Positions 32,801 to 43,355 of a DNA stretch of 64,000 nucleotides are shown here, piece by piece (the first letter of the stretch is position 1; each line of letters begins with the position of its first letter). The notes below the pieces were generated by a model that did no database searches, was not told the DNA's origin, and was given only the letters and a program-made list of their open reading frames with translations. A program made the translations under genes and the position numbers. Origin of the DNA: Ancistrus triradiatus. Lineage: Eukaryota; Chordata; Actinopteri; Siluriformes; Loricariidae. The stretch is taken from contig JAJAGP010000083.1 of assembly GCA_025084515.1 (NCBI GenBank), forward strand, positions 395,665-459,664. The letters run 5' to 3'.

Positions 32801-35575
32801 TATTCACATTATTTACACCATCCACAGCAGATGCACCTTTACGCATCTTAAAACCACTGCCTCTAAGCCCGGCGTTTAGGTAACTTAGTTACTCCTTTCC
32901 AAACTGTCTCTTAAATTCAGACCCATGTATGCAGAGTTTAATGTGTTTGACATATTCATCCATTTGAATATGTAAATGGCGTATGCGTACTTTACACGCA
33001 CATGTTCTCAGACTCAAGCATATGTAGTGAAGTTAACTTCACAATTATTTTAACCAATGGAAAAAAATGATAACTTTTTTTCAGTTCCTCTTTGGGTATA
33101 ATCTGGCACTCACTCTTAGTTATCTGAACAGCCCTGCTGTCTAGACCAGTGCATGATTAATCAAGGAAAAACAGGTTAATTAACTATGAATCTACACCAT
33201 CAGAGAATGGCTGCACACTTTTGTAGTGATTTATGTTTGTATTCTTTACATTTTTTATATTTAAAATGTCATTGAAGGCATTATTTCTTGTAACATATTA
33301 CAAGAACAACTAAAATTACTTTATTTGTTCTTGACAAGCTTTACATAATTGTTAATGTATTACACTTCTACAACAATCATGTGACTTTGTGTAATTGTGG
33401 TACATACAGAAGACTACAACGTTGTCAACGGAGGTCAGTGTGTGTGTTCTTATGTTTCTATGCTTCATATAAAAAGGGGAAGTCAAGCTTAAAAGAAAAC
33501 TCTAAGGAAGTAGCTACAAGTAACTTAAAAGAGGAAGCTTACCAAAATTTTCATGTAGAGAGAGCTGCTTTTTAGCTGTCACAAGTTCACACACTCTAGT
33601 TTATAGGGTGACAGGGCTGTGTTTCAGGCATTTCTAGATAATTCTTGCCTCTCGTTAGGCCTAAAGATTGTCTTTTTGAGTGTGCGGTCCTATCATTGCT
33701 GTAGTTTTGAACTATCCAGTGAGTGTTTGGCCATACCACATCCTGTTAAGCTTAACTGTGCTTCAGCATGGTCGTCATAGTGCACTCTGACAGTCTCAAG
33801 TAGAAGAGAGTTTAAGATTCAAAAAGGTAAAGACATTCATTCTATTTTAGTAAATGTGTTTTTTCAGTGATGGTGTGCTTGTGAAAATCTAGAATTTGTT
33901 TTCCTTTTAAAAAATTATTATTATTTTTTTTTAAATGATGCCAGCAAGTTACAGCAGTTCAAACGTATGGGATCTTGAACTAAATGCAAATGTTGCAGTA
34001 TTCGATTTTCTTTATATTCGTTTTAATATTTGTTTTAGCAGCTTTAGAATGTAAATGGTTACAAGCCGTTTTAAGAAATGCAAAGATCTATAGAAAATTA
34101 AACAGTATATAATATACGCTATTATAAATTCAATTAAATTAAGGATAGGCTTCTTATAAAATGAGTAAGCTGTTGTATATACGGGTAGAACGAAATAAGC
34201 AAAGTCTCTTGTTTCATGTAATATAAAAGGTTATACTTCACAGCCTGTGGTGTGTGTTGTGGGTTAATGTATCTGATTGTTTATTAGTTGGGCACTTTGA
34301 AGTAAACATTAAAAAGCAGTGCAAAAGCCTTTTCTTCCACTATGAACCTTTTACCTGAAGTTAATAAATAAATCAGCTTTAAGAATAACAGTGGCATTGG
34401 ACGATAATTTTCCATTTAAATAATTTGCAAAATATAGACATGACATGTATGACATTAGCCTACGATATATTCTTAAACGTTTCACCAAAATTTTGTATTT
34501 AGTCTAAAAAATATCAAGTGCTGTAACCATCCAACCGTATATTAAAACAGTATTATGAAATATTGTTCATATACGTTTCTAAATAAAAATTTCATATCAT
34601 ATTTTATATCTGAAGTTTTTAAAACTGTTGGAAATGTGGGCAGCAAGTGTTACCAAAAACTCAAATATCATCCAGCTCCACTGACAAATATAGCTTTTAT
34701 TTAAGACATAAAGAGGAATGCAACTGACCTTTCTCCTGCAGTGAGAAGGTCAACAGGCACAAATATCGGAGGGAAAAACAGTTTTAGCCATTGCTAAAGA
34801 TAAGATAAGATAGACTTTATTGTCCTTTAGGGGAAATTTTTCCTGGACTTCACATAGCCATAATTGCTGCCACACTTCCAAAATGCATACATATACAATT
34901 TTTAATATATATAATTATATATCTCTCTGGATATATGGACGTATGGATGTATGCATTACTGTCTTCAAATAATACAATGCTTCAATTTTTTCGGTTTTAC
35001 TTTTTTTCCATGGACAATTATATATTTGTTGTATTATTTTGGCTGTTGAAAAGCTTTTTATTTTTTGTAAAACTATGTATAAACGCTATGAACTACGAAC
35101 CGTTTCCTCAAAAATCTGAATGGTTTTACTTTATGCTACTACATACATACATACATTTTATAACATGTCAATTGGTTTAACTTTTAGTAGGTACAGTTCA
35201 AATGCAAGGCATTTCGTTTAGTTAATATTATTTAAAATAAATTCATATTCACATCTTTACTACAATATGTGAAGAGCCAATATTTTTTTTGGCTCGAGTT
35301 TACAGATTATTACAAACTTCATTACTATTATTAATAAAAGCTGGGCAGTCAAGGTTGACATCATAGATTACATCACTGAATATTCATAGATGTATTTTAA
35401 AAAAGGCAAACTTCACACAGAAACTGGAAATCAAACCAAGGATCTCTGGAGCTATGAGGAGACAGCATTAGCCATTTGTACCACTGTGTCTCCCATTGTA
35501 CCTTTCATTTGCCTACTTTAAAAGCCTAAGCATGGACAGGATCTGTAAGTTAGTCTAGAGCAGAAGCCCAATATA
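32801..35575. other. Intergenic, AT-rich; possible distal syk leader region
   Basis: No coding exon recognised. It holds a short fish retroposon tail at 34797-34862. The stretch 33600-33830 contains accacatcctgtt (ETS-type site read in antisense) and a candidate donor, aaaaag|GTAAAG, with the exon end at 33826. This is only a weak suggestion of a leader exon. Confidence 0.35.
34797..34862 (+). repeat. LINE/SINE 3'-tail-like fragment
   Basis: aagataagatagactttatt followed by aggggaaatttttcctgg resembles the common fish retroposon segment with agactttattgatcc and ggggaaattc. Only about 65 bases are recognisable. Confidence 0.4.
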
Positions 35576-36648
35576 CAGTGGTAATTGAAAGTTTGTGAAC
35601 GGTCTATATTTCTGCATAAATATGATCTAAATCGTCAGCAGATTTTCACACAAGTGCCAAAAGTCAAGGATAACCATTATACATCAACTGCCTCCAAAAC
35701 ATTGCTACTGGATTAAGGTCAGAACTTAAACTTAATTTGCCATTGCAAAACATTAATTTTATTCTACATTAACTATTATTTTTGTAGAAAGAAACTGTGA
35801 GATTAAGGATGTTGTCTTCCTCCATGCTCCACTATATCTTCAGGTCCAGTTCATTTTCCTGTATAATTTGCTGGTACAACTCAGAATTCAGTGTTCCATC
35901 AATGATGTCTAGATGTCATAGGGCGCAGACGGCAGCACAGACTGAAACCATGATACTACCACCACAGATTTTTCTGCAGTCATAATGTTTCTCATTTAAA
36001 ATTTAGTAATGTTCTAATTTGGTCTCATTTATAAACAAAATGTTTACCCTATAGCCTGATATTGAGCTTTTTGGAGATCAGTTGCTGTATCCTTGCAACC
36101 CTATCATGCACACTGCTGTTGTTCAGTGGGCTCTTGATGGTAGATTTGTGAACCTTCACATTAGTCAGTGTGAGAAATGGCTTTACTGGCATAGGGGTTA
36201 CCCTGGGCTCCTTTCTGTACTCAGTGTTACATGCCTTGTTCTTGGAGTGATCTTTGTTGGTCAACCACTCCCTTGTAAGGTACAATGGTCATGATTTCCT
36301 AAATTTCTACACAATCTGTCTGACTGTGGATCAGTTGAGTTTTAAACTCTTTTGAGATGGTTTTCTTATATTTTCGAGCTTGATATCATGTCAATATACT
36401 TGTAAAGATCAGACTTTGATAGATACCTGTTCTTTAAACACCTATATAATACTCACACCAAAGTGTCATCCCATTGATTGAAAAACACCCGACATATTTC
36501 ACATACTTTGCCACTCACAGATATGTAATATTGGATAATTCTGCTAAATAAATAAATAAATAAATAAATGAGTGACCAAGCACAGTATTTTATCTCGTTG
36601 TTAAAATGTTCTTATTTAGGAATTGTGTGAAAATCAAGTGTTCACCTG
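35576..36648 (-). mobile_element. Tc1-like transposon, family B, degraded, antisense
   Basis: Left end cagtggtaattgaaagtttg after TA (35574-35575). The right end is degenerate (gtgttcacctg) before TA (36649-36650). The antisense transposase is recognisable: tccatcaatgatgtc (the IIDG region), aaccatgatactaccaccac (GGGSIMV region), a helix-turn-helix relic at about 36050-36290 and tgtctgactgtggatcagtt (the STVRRI region). Multiple deletions shorten it to about 1.07 kb against 1.53 kb for the copy at 58659. An (AAAT)n run, 36546-36568, lies near the right end. Confidence 0.75.
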
Positions 36649-36739
36649 TATAGCCGTCTTGAACACTGTAAGCAGCAGCACACACGGAATTCCCGATGAA
36701 AGTCTGTTATCATCAGGGTTGCATCAATAAACTCCAATA

Positions 36740-36811
36740 AGATCTTATTGGTTTGCTGTGGAGGCAATGTGCAAAGATGGCGTACGCTACTCAATTTAGC
36801 CGTGTAGCGGT
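36740..36811 (+). promoter_or_regulatory. Candidate TATA-less promoter and first exon
   Basis: Within 70 bases there are an inverted CCAAT box (attgg, 36747-36751), a YY1-type motif AAGATGGCG (36774-36782), an ATG in strong context, and a strong splice donor, tagcg|GTAAGT, with the exon end at 36809. The ATG (36777) is open for 11 codons to the donor in phase 0. It could be a syk leader exon 6.1 kb upstream of exon 2, or the start of an unrelated transcript. No protein match recognised for the 11 codons. Confidence 0.3.
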
Positions 36812-38496
36812 AAGTTCCACACTAGTAGCCCTTGCTGTTGCACAATGCAGTTTTAAGTCACATAAGAAGATCACTTTTAGGCCCAGTGTGGCTGGCCTGC
36901 TTTTCTGGAACTTTTTGTGGTCAAGGCTGCGTGCCAGTAGGAGGACTGCTCCTCTACCTGCACTCGCTCGTCTTCCTCTCTTTCAAGTCGAAATGGTGCG
37001 TTGAGATTTTGTAGTAGTGTCAAAGGTAGGTGCATGTTTGAATTGAAGTTAAAGGACAACAGGATACAAACTGTGTTGCGTATAATCTTTGAATTCATGC
37101 CATTTTGACTGTATAACTTATGAGTGAACAATTAGTTATATTTCTTTTGGTGATTTTTGTTTTTAAATCTCCGCTTGTGATAATGTGGTGAGTTTAGCTA
37201 ACGGTTCAGTGCTTCTTTCTCATTTTATGCCCCGTCACTTCACATCATTAAAAGGTAACAGGAAGATTTTAAGGCTTTTAAAGTAAAACATGATAATAAA
37301 CATGATTTTAATATGAAGTAAAAATGTATCACTGTTGCTCTTAATTTGCTAGTACAATATCTGAACGTCTTTAGATATCCTACATGAAAGAATTGTAGAC
37401 CAACTTCAGTTCTCCCTGTATTATGTAGTTCAAACAGGCATTCAGAACGGCAGATACATTGTGCTGTTTTATTTCAATTAAATCTTGCAGAAATTATTTA
37501 TATATCATGCTTTATGTATGTATATTATGTATGTATATACAATTTATTTGATTCTTAGAACAGTGAAAACCAGTATTACGTAAAGCATATTAAAAGTTAT
37601 AATCACCTACAAACTGAAGCTCGTGTGAATTGTTCATATCCGTCCAGTGAGTTTGACAATCTTGAATCTTTAGCTGTAGAACTGATTTTAACCAGAGTTT
37701 TACAAAGTTGAGCAATAATGGAATGCAAATTTCGACGTAATGCTGTACAACCCTGCTTTCATTTTGTTTCTGTGGCTCTGAAATTAACTATCTAATATTT
37801 TTTTCCATTTAATCCAGCATTACAGGAAATTCCACCCTAAACAGGAAACATATGCACATCTTTAGATTTTTCTCTTTATTTTTAAGCAATTTCCCAGATA
37901 AATTTACAGAGATTAAAACTGTGAATATGTAAAAAAAAAATTAAAATAAAAATAAATAAAAAAGCATGGCTGAAAGAAATGCACCCAGCACTCAGATGTT
38001 ACTCAGTGCGATTCACACTCAAGTTTTGAAAAGTTTCAGTTATCAAGAAGTGTTTAGTTGTGCATATATTTGCAAGTATATCTGTATATAAAGCTACTTA
38101 CAGAAGTGCTTTGTATTTTCCTCCGTACATACCTATGTGCTACCACAAACAGGTTGGGAACCAACAACAGTACAAAGCTAGAAGCTTCACAACGACACTG
38201 GGTTACATCCATAAAATGAGAGCATTCTGCATCCAGTTTGTTAAACTAAAAAGGTTTTGATATGCAGCATGTCGGGGTGTCCAGGTGGCTGCATTTAAAA
38301 TCAAGACAGTTCCGAGGCCAGAAAACCAGTTTTCAGTTATCATATTGCCACATTCTAGATACATAAGGGGCAGGGAGACAGATGTACATGCGAGTGTGCT
38401 TGCCTTGTTTAAATAAGACATGGTGGCAGACAAAGAGGGAAGCAGTGAAACCAGCAGAACTAACAAACACAAAAGCTAACAAACAGTGCCTTAACA
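36812..38496. other. Intergenic or syk upstream, no gene recognised
   Basis: AT-rich apart from 36860-37010. There, a pyrimidine tract tcgtcttcctctctttcaag precedes an ATG at 36992, which resembles a TOP-type leader, but the frame stops after three codons. Otherwise no exon or repeat recognised. Confidence 0.35.
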
Positions 38497-39853
38497 CAGT
38501 GGTTCTTAAACTTTGTCACACTCCCCTTTGGTAAATACAAATATTTGAGCCCCCCACTCCAGTCTGACACAAACACACACGTATTTTGCTTCCAAACTCC
38601 TTCCAAGCACCTTCGTATTGAATAAAACAAACAGGGTTCAACATTAACATTTTCCCCCAACTTGCAGAGTCAGGCAAGTGACCAGAAAGTTCACTGCCCT
38701 GAACCAAATATCTACGGTCATAAGCAAATCTTTGTACAAGCCCAAATCAGAAAAAGATGGGACAGGATGGAAAATGCAAATAAAAAAATATATTCAGTGT
38801 TCCTTACATTTCCTTTGACTTTTATTTCATTTCATTGCAGACTGTATAAACCTGAGATGGTTCATGTTTTGCCTGGTCAACTTCATTTAATTTGTTAATA
38901 AACATACATTCCTGCATTTCAGGCCTGCAACACATTACAAAAAAAATTGGGACTGGGGCAATTTATGGTTAATAATGAGTTGCAGGCCTGAAATGCATGA
39001 ATTAATGTTTATTATCAACTGAAATGAAGTTAACCAGAAAAAAAACTTGAAATATCCTGTGTTCATACTGTCTACAGTGAAATAAAAGTAAAAGGAAATG
39101 TAAGGAGCACTGCATATATTTTTTATTTGCGTTTTCCATCATCCCACCTTTTTCGATTTGGGGTTGTATTTTAGAGTTTTATTCACATATAAATATGTTG
39201 TAAGATTTCTACAAAATATATCACCATGGAAAAGCTAATGACTACAACAATGTTCTTAAATAAAACTGCTCAAATTGCTACCACCGAGTTGTATGTCTAT
39301 TTTATTATAATTACATTCACATTAAACCTATAAATTATCTTAACATTATCATTTGCATGTATAAGGATAATTGTATGTATAATGGATAGGTTCTCTCTCA
39401 TTTGACATGTGATAGGCCCTTGTGACTATCTTGAAATCAAGCCTCACTGTTCATCCGTTGTAAGCACATATGTGTGGTCCAGACACTCTGACGGCTTTTC
39501 TTGCTGCTAGACACAGAGAGATTTCCGGTGACACCTGAGCGATTGTTTTCTAAAAGTTATAGTTCTGACAAAAAAGAACCACTTTTGTTTGCCTTGTTAG
39601 GATATTCCCTGCAAACTTTGCAGAACATTTCGTGCCAAAAGTCTTTTTTCGACCCACGAAAACAGACGTTCCTTCGCGTTTAAGCAGCCTTGGGGATTCG
39701 TACAATCGTTATTGCTGAACCCTGACAAAATTATTACAAGTAACATACAATACGTATCTTAAAGTTTTACTGTGTAGCAGCATTCACCATTTTCAACATA
39801 TTTTCTGAAAATTACCTTTCCCTAGCTGCACCACTCCAGTTTGGGAACCGCTG
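38497..39853 (-). mobile_element. hAT-like element remnant with nested MITE
   Basis: Left terminus cagtggttcttaaactttg and right terminus tttgggaaccgctg form imperfect hAT-type inverted repeats (CAGTGGTTC...). The 8-base flanks share only about four positions, so the target duplication is weak. A minus-strand stretch near 39540-39620 translates to CKVCREYPNKANKSGSF, resembling the zinc-finger start of hAT-type transposases, but is broken. A family E MITE (38737-39166) is inserted within. A related fragment lies at 53877-54005. Confidence 0.5.
38737..39166. mobile_element. Foldback MITE of family E (430 bp)
   Basis: Two arms of about 210 bp are inverted copies of each other, meeting near 38985 (ataatgag/ttgcaggcctg). 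Ends caagcccaaatcag and gatttggggttg, with TA on each side (38735-38736, 39167-39168). No coding remnant. It shares arms with the larger copies at 26726-27375 and 57779-58514. Confidence 0.8.
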
Positions 39854-40620
39854 GCTTACTGATGATGCTAATACATATGGACAAAAGGCTAATGGCTAAC
39901 GTAAACACAAACTACAAATCTACAGATGACAGTCTACTACAAATAGACAAAGTACACAGGAAGGAAATGGCTAACCAAAATTTAAATTTTAAACCAGGAG
40001 AGAAAGTACTAATAGAAGTAACTGAGCCAGCCAGTGTTCAGACAAACAGTGCTAAGGTTGCTAACAATGCTAATAGAAACAGTGCTATGCTAGTACAAAC
40101 AACTGTAATATAACCAAGGCTAATACAAAAAGCCATTGGGTAACTACACACAGTGCTTGGAATAATAAATAATGATCACAGGCAGAGGATAGAAACTAGA
40201 GACAAGGAACCACAGAATACACAGAAGTATGAAAAACACGGACTTCACTGACAGTACTGGCACAAACACAACAAACACAAAGACAACATAAACAAGACCA
40301 AACTCAGCAAACACCAACATACAATGCTCTCAGGAAATGACAATGACATCCAAGTGGAACTAATACACATAGGGATGCTAATAGGACACAGACATACAAG
40401 ACATGAAGGGAGACAAGAACAGGATAAGTAGGCAGCCAAACAAGAACAGAAAAACACCAGGATTGTGAAAAGACCAGTCAAGGAAGTGAACCAGAGTGAG
40501 AGTATTTATAGGAGAGGCACAGCAGTTTGCAATTAAACAGCCTGCTGTGGAAGGAGAAAAGGCTCAGAAGGGAGCTATGTCAGGATGTTGTATTTCTCCA
40601 GCCTATCTTATCCTGACACA
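39854..40620. other. Possible LTR-like or low-complexity CA-rich repeat
   Basis: Low in T on the plus strand, with frequent acaaacac and gctaat motifs. It ends ttatcctgaca at 40619, which on the minus strand would be an LTR-like start, TGTCAGGATAAG. No matching second end or target duplication was found, so the identity is unresolved. Confidence 0.3.
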
Positions 40621-40623
40621 TAT

Positions 40624-40625
<2 letters not shown>

Positions 40626-40674
<49 letters not shown>

Positions 40675-40729
40675 GTATGTATGTATGTATGTATGTATGT
40701 ATGTATACACACACACACATAATAAATAA

Positions 40730-40780
<51 letters not shown>
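40626..40780. repeat. Compound microsatellite (TA)n, (TATG)n, (AC)n
   Basis: (TA)n at 40626-40672, (TGTA/TATG)n to 40706, (AC)n, (AATA)n, (TA)n to 40766, then (AC)n directly abutting the MITE at 40781. Confidence 0.9.
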
Positions 40781-40782
<2 letters not shown>

Positions 40783-41095
40783 GGTAGTCCTCGAGTTACG
40801 ATGCAGATCCGTTCCTAGGTGGCGTCGTAAACCGATTTTTGGTGTAAGTTGGAACATGCGTACATACTGTACGTAAATAACATACTGTAGGCACTTATCC
40901 TATCCCAACATCTATCCTAACACAGTAATTATCAAAAAACGAGCCGCGTAACTGTGTATTCTTCCGCCGCACACACCAAACACGACGTTCGCGTTATGAC
41001 GTTAAGTCGAAACAAGGCTTTATACAGTAAATGGGAGATGTGTCGTAACCACGAAACATCGTAACTCGAGACCGTCGTAACCCAAGGACTACCTG
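40781..41095. mobile_element. MITE with CAGGTAGTCC termini (315 bp)
   Basis: Left end caggtagtcctcgagttacg. The right end in reverse complement is caggtagtccttgggttacg, so the inverted repeats are about 20 bases with a few mismatches. Both arms contain further gtaactcgag/cgttacgac-type motifs. It is GC-richer and CpG-richer than its surroundings (cgtcgtaa, acgacgttcgcg). It is embedded between complementary microsatellites ((AC)n on the left, (GT)n on the right). A fragment of the same terminus is at 2264. Confidence 0.75.
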
Positions 41096-41144
41096 TGTGT
41101 GTGTGTGTATGTATGTATGTGTATGTATCATATCTATCTATCTA

Positions 41145-41212
<68 letters not shown>

Positions 41213-41214
41213 TG
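41096..41214. repeat. Compound microsatellite (GT)n, (ATCT)n, (AT)n, (GATA)n
   Basis: Follows the MITE directly: (TG)n, (TATG)n, (ATCT)n at 41131-41147, (AT)n to 41183 and (GATA)n to 41211. The (ATCT)n and (GATA)n blocks are complementary and can pair around the (AT)n. Confidence 0.9.
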
Positions 41215-42012
41215 ACTGCTTTCAGACAAAGAGAGTTATTAAAATAAAACCTTTAAAATTGTTCACTGCCTTGGCCCCCTGTGGTTCTCACCTCTCAGAA
41301 ACAGTTGCATTTCACTCCTTGGGTAAATGCTGCTGAAAAACAGCCTCCTTTCTCCTTTTTTGGTCTCAACCTAGATTGACTGCCAAAGACATAGAAAGGC
41401 ATGATAAGATTTTTTTCATAAAGTTGCAGGGTCATGACTCTTTCTACTGCAAATCTATTTATTGCGATAGAAGGATATTACAGAAGTTCTGATGTATTGC
41501 ACAGAGTAAGGAGTGTGTTGTTTTCACAGCGGATCTTGACCAAGCAAAGGATTTGACATTTTCAGTTGTTAATGAGTATGATCCAGCTGTTTGAGACCAC
41601 TTGGCCTCAAACCTGGCTGGACATTAGTTTTGCCAAGTTTATTTAAGCACATATTATAAAATCCTAAATTTTTCTGACCTTTTAAAAAAATTGATTGTTA
41701 ACATTTTTACAGTTTCAACATGTTCACTGCTCAGTCATGCAATACATGAATAATATGTTGGCAGAATAACTTGTCTTGAAATTGTCTTTGTAAATGAGTC
41801 ATAACCAAGAACTCAGTGGTGCCCATTGGTGACCACTAATTCAGACTACTCCAGCTCATACTACGCAAGCTAAATTCATCAGGGTGTTAAAATGTGAAGT
41901 AAATGGATATTTTGCAGACTACTAATAATCCAGCCTGTAGTTTATAGTACAGTATGTAGTATGAAGTACACTGTAAGATCAGCAGTATTTGTAGAATGTC
42001 ACATGCATGATT
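41215..42012. other. Upstream of syk, no gene recognised
   Basis: AT-rich sequence without an exon or repeat family that I recognise. Confidence 0.4.
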
Positions 42013-42207
42013 GATACATTTACAGCATTTAGCAGACGCCCTTATCCAGAGCGACTTACAATTGGTACAGTCTTACAATCCAAGCAATTGTGGGTTAAGG
42101 GCCTTGCTCAAGGGCCCAACAGTGGCAGCTTGGCAGAGGTGGGATTTGAACCCTGGACCTTCTGGTCCATAGTCCAGTACCTTAACCACTAGGCCACCAC
42201 AGTCCCA
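42013..42207 (-). mobile_element. tRNA-derived SINE, antisense copy
   Basis: atttacagcatttagcagac, ccagagcgacttacaattgg, gggatttgaaccctggacct and ccttaaccactaggccacca. It is one of the better preserved copies, about 0.7 kb upstream of syk exon 2. Confidence 0.75.
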
Positions 42208-42916
42208 TCAGATTGATAGCTGCACGGCCAGAAAACAATATAGTCATTTCATTTACAGAATAAAATGTTGTAACTATAATGAGAAGCAACAGTGACATCC
42301 AACTCTGATCGCATATTATCTCAGCAGGCTGGAAAATTCGTACACAAGTGAATTTTATGTTCAGTGCACAGAAGGGTTTGTTTGGAATTCTTCACAGCTA
42401 AAAGGACGTACTGCCAAACCCTACCCATAATTCATAATATTCACCAAAAGCACTATAAATAGTCCCCAGTTTATTGGTTTAGGCTCTCTGTCACTTTGTG
42501 TGACAAGTTGCAGCATTTTAATAAAGAACAAAATACACCAAGTTGCTTTCAAACTGTCAGAAGTCAAATACCTTATCTATGGTGAATTCCATTGTATAGA
42601 ATTAGAAAAATTCATATTCGGTAAAAAAAATATAAAAAACCAGAGAAAAGTGTTTATCGTCCCTTTAACATTGACAGTTTGGATACCTGTTTGCCATACG
42701 CCTTTATCCAATTTGACATAAGAAGCATACCATGGTTACAAGAGCCAAAAGTGATAGCATAGCAGCCCTACTTCAACAAGCCATAATTGTAATGGCAGTG
42801 AGAGTGTCCATAAGACATGCAAGTCAACAATCATCACAGCACAACTAAATATAGTTATAGTGTAATATTAAATAAAACATTAAAAAATAAACTCATTCTT
42901 GTTCTTGCTCTTTCAG
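42208..42916. other. Intron sequence upstream of the first syk coding exon
   Basis: Ends in a good acceptor, ttcttgctctttcag, at 42916, so it is intronic to a transcript whose first exon was not identified. No repeat recognised. Confidence 0.55.
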
Positions 42917-43355
42917 GTGACGGGGAGTAGGACTTGCGCAGTCAGAGCTAGCCATGGCAGATGTGGTACAGACCTTGGCCTACTTCTATGGCAACATTAC
43001 TCGAGAGGAAGCCGAGGAGTACCTGAGGCATGCAGGCATGAGCAACGGCCTCTACCTGCTCCGCCAGAGCCGTAACTACCTGGGTGGCTTCGCTTTGTCT
43101 GTTTCCTTCAGCCATCAGTTCTACCACTACACCATTGAGAGGGAGCTGAATGAGATGTATGCCATAGCAGGTGGAAGATCACATCGCACTCCGCTGGATG
43201 TGATCGACTACCATTCACAGGAGTCAGATGGTCTCGTTTGTCTGCTGAAAAAGCCTTGCAATCGTCCCAGGGGTGTCGAGCCCAAAGTTGGAGCCTTTGA
43301 AGACATGAAGGAGAGGCTTATCAGGCAGTACGTTCAAGAGCGATGGAATCTGAAG
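42917..43355 (+). CDS. syk: syk first coding exon: N-terminal SH2 and start of interdomain A
   Basis: Acceptor tgctctttcag before 42917 and donor ctgaag|GTTAGT after 43355. The ATG at 42954 has a strong context (gccATGg). An in-frame TGA at 42918-42920 excludes an upstream start in this exon. It codes residues 1-134: MADVVQTLAYFYGNITREEA, the phosphotyrosine-binding Arg37 in LYLLRQSRNYLGG, then YTIERELNEMYAIAGG. The protein starts at the equivalent of human Met6. The first 37 bases are 5' UTR. Ends in phase 0. Confidence 0.96.

Noticed and set aside
39854..40620. LTR retrotransposon on the minus strand
   Set aside because: Only one LTR-like terminus (TGTCAGGATAAG on the minus strand) can be seen. 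Without a second end, target duplication or coding remains, the call was not made.
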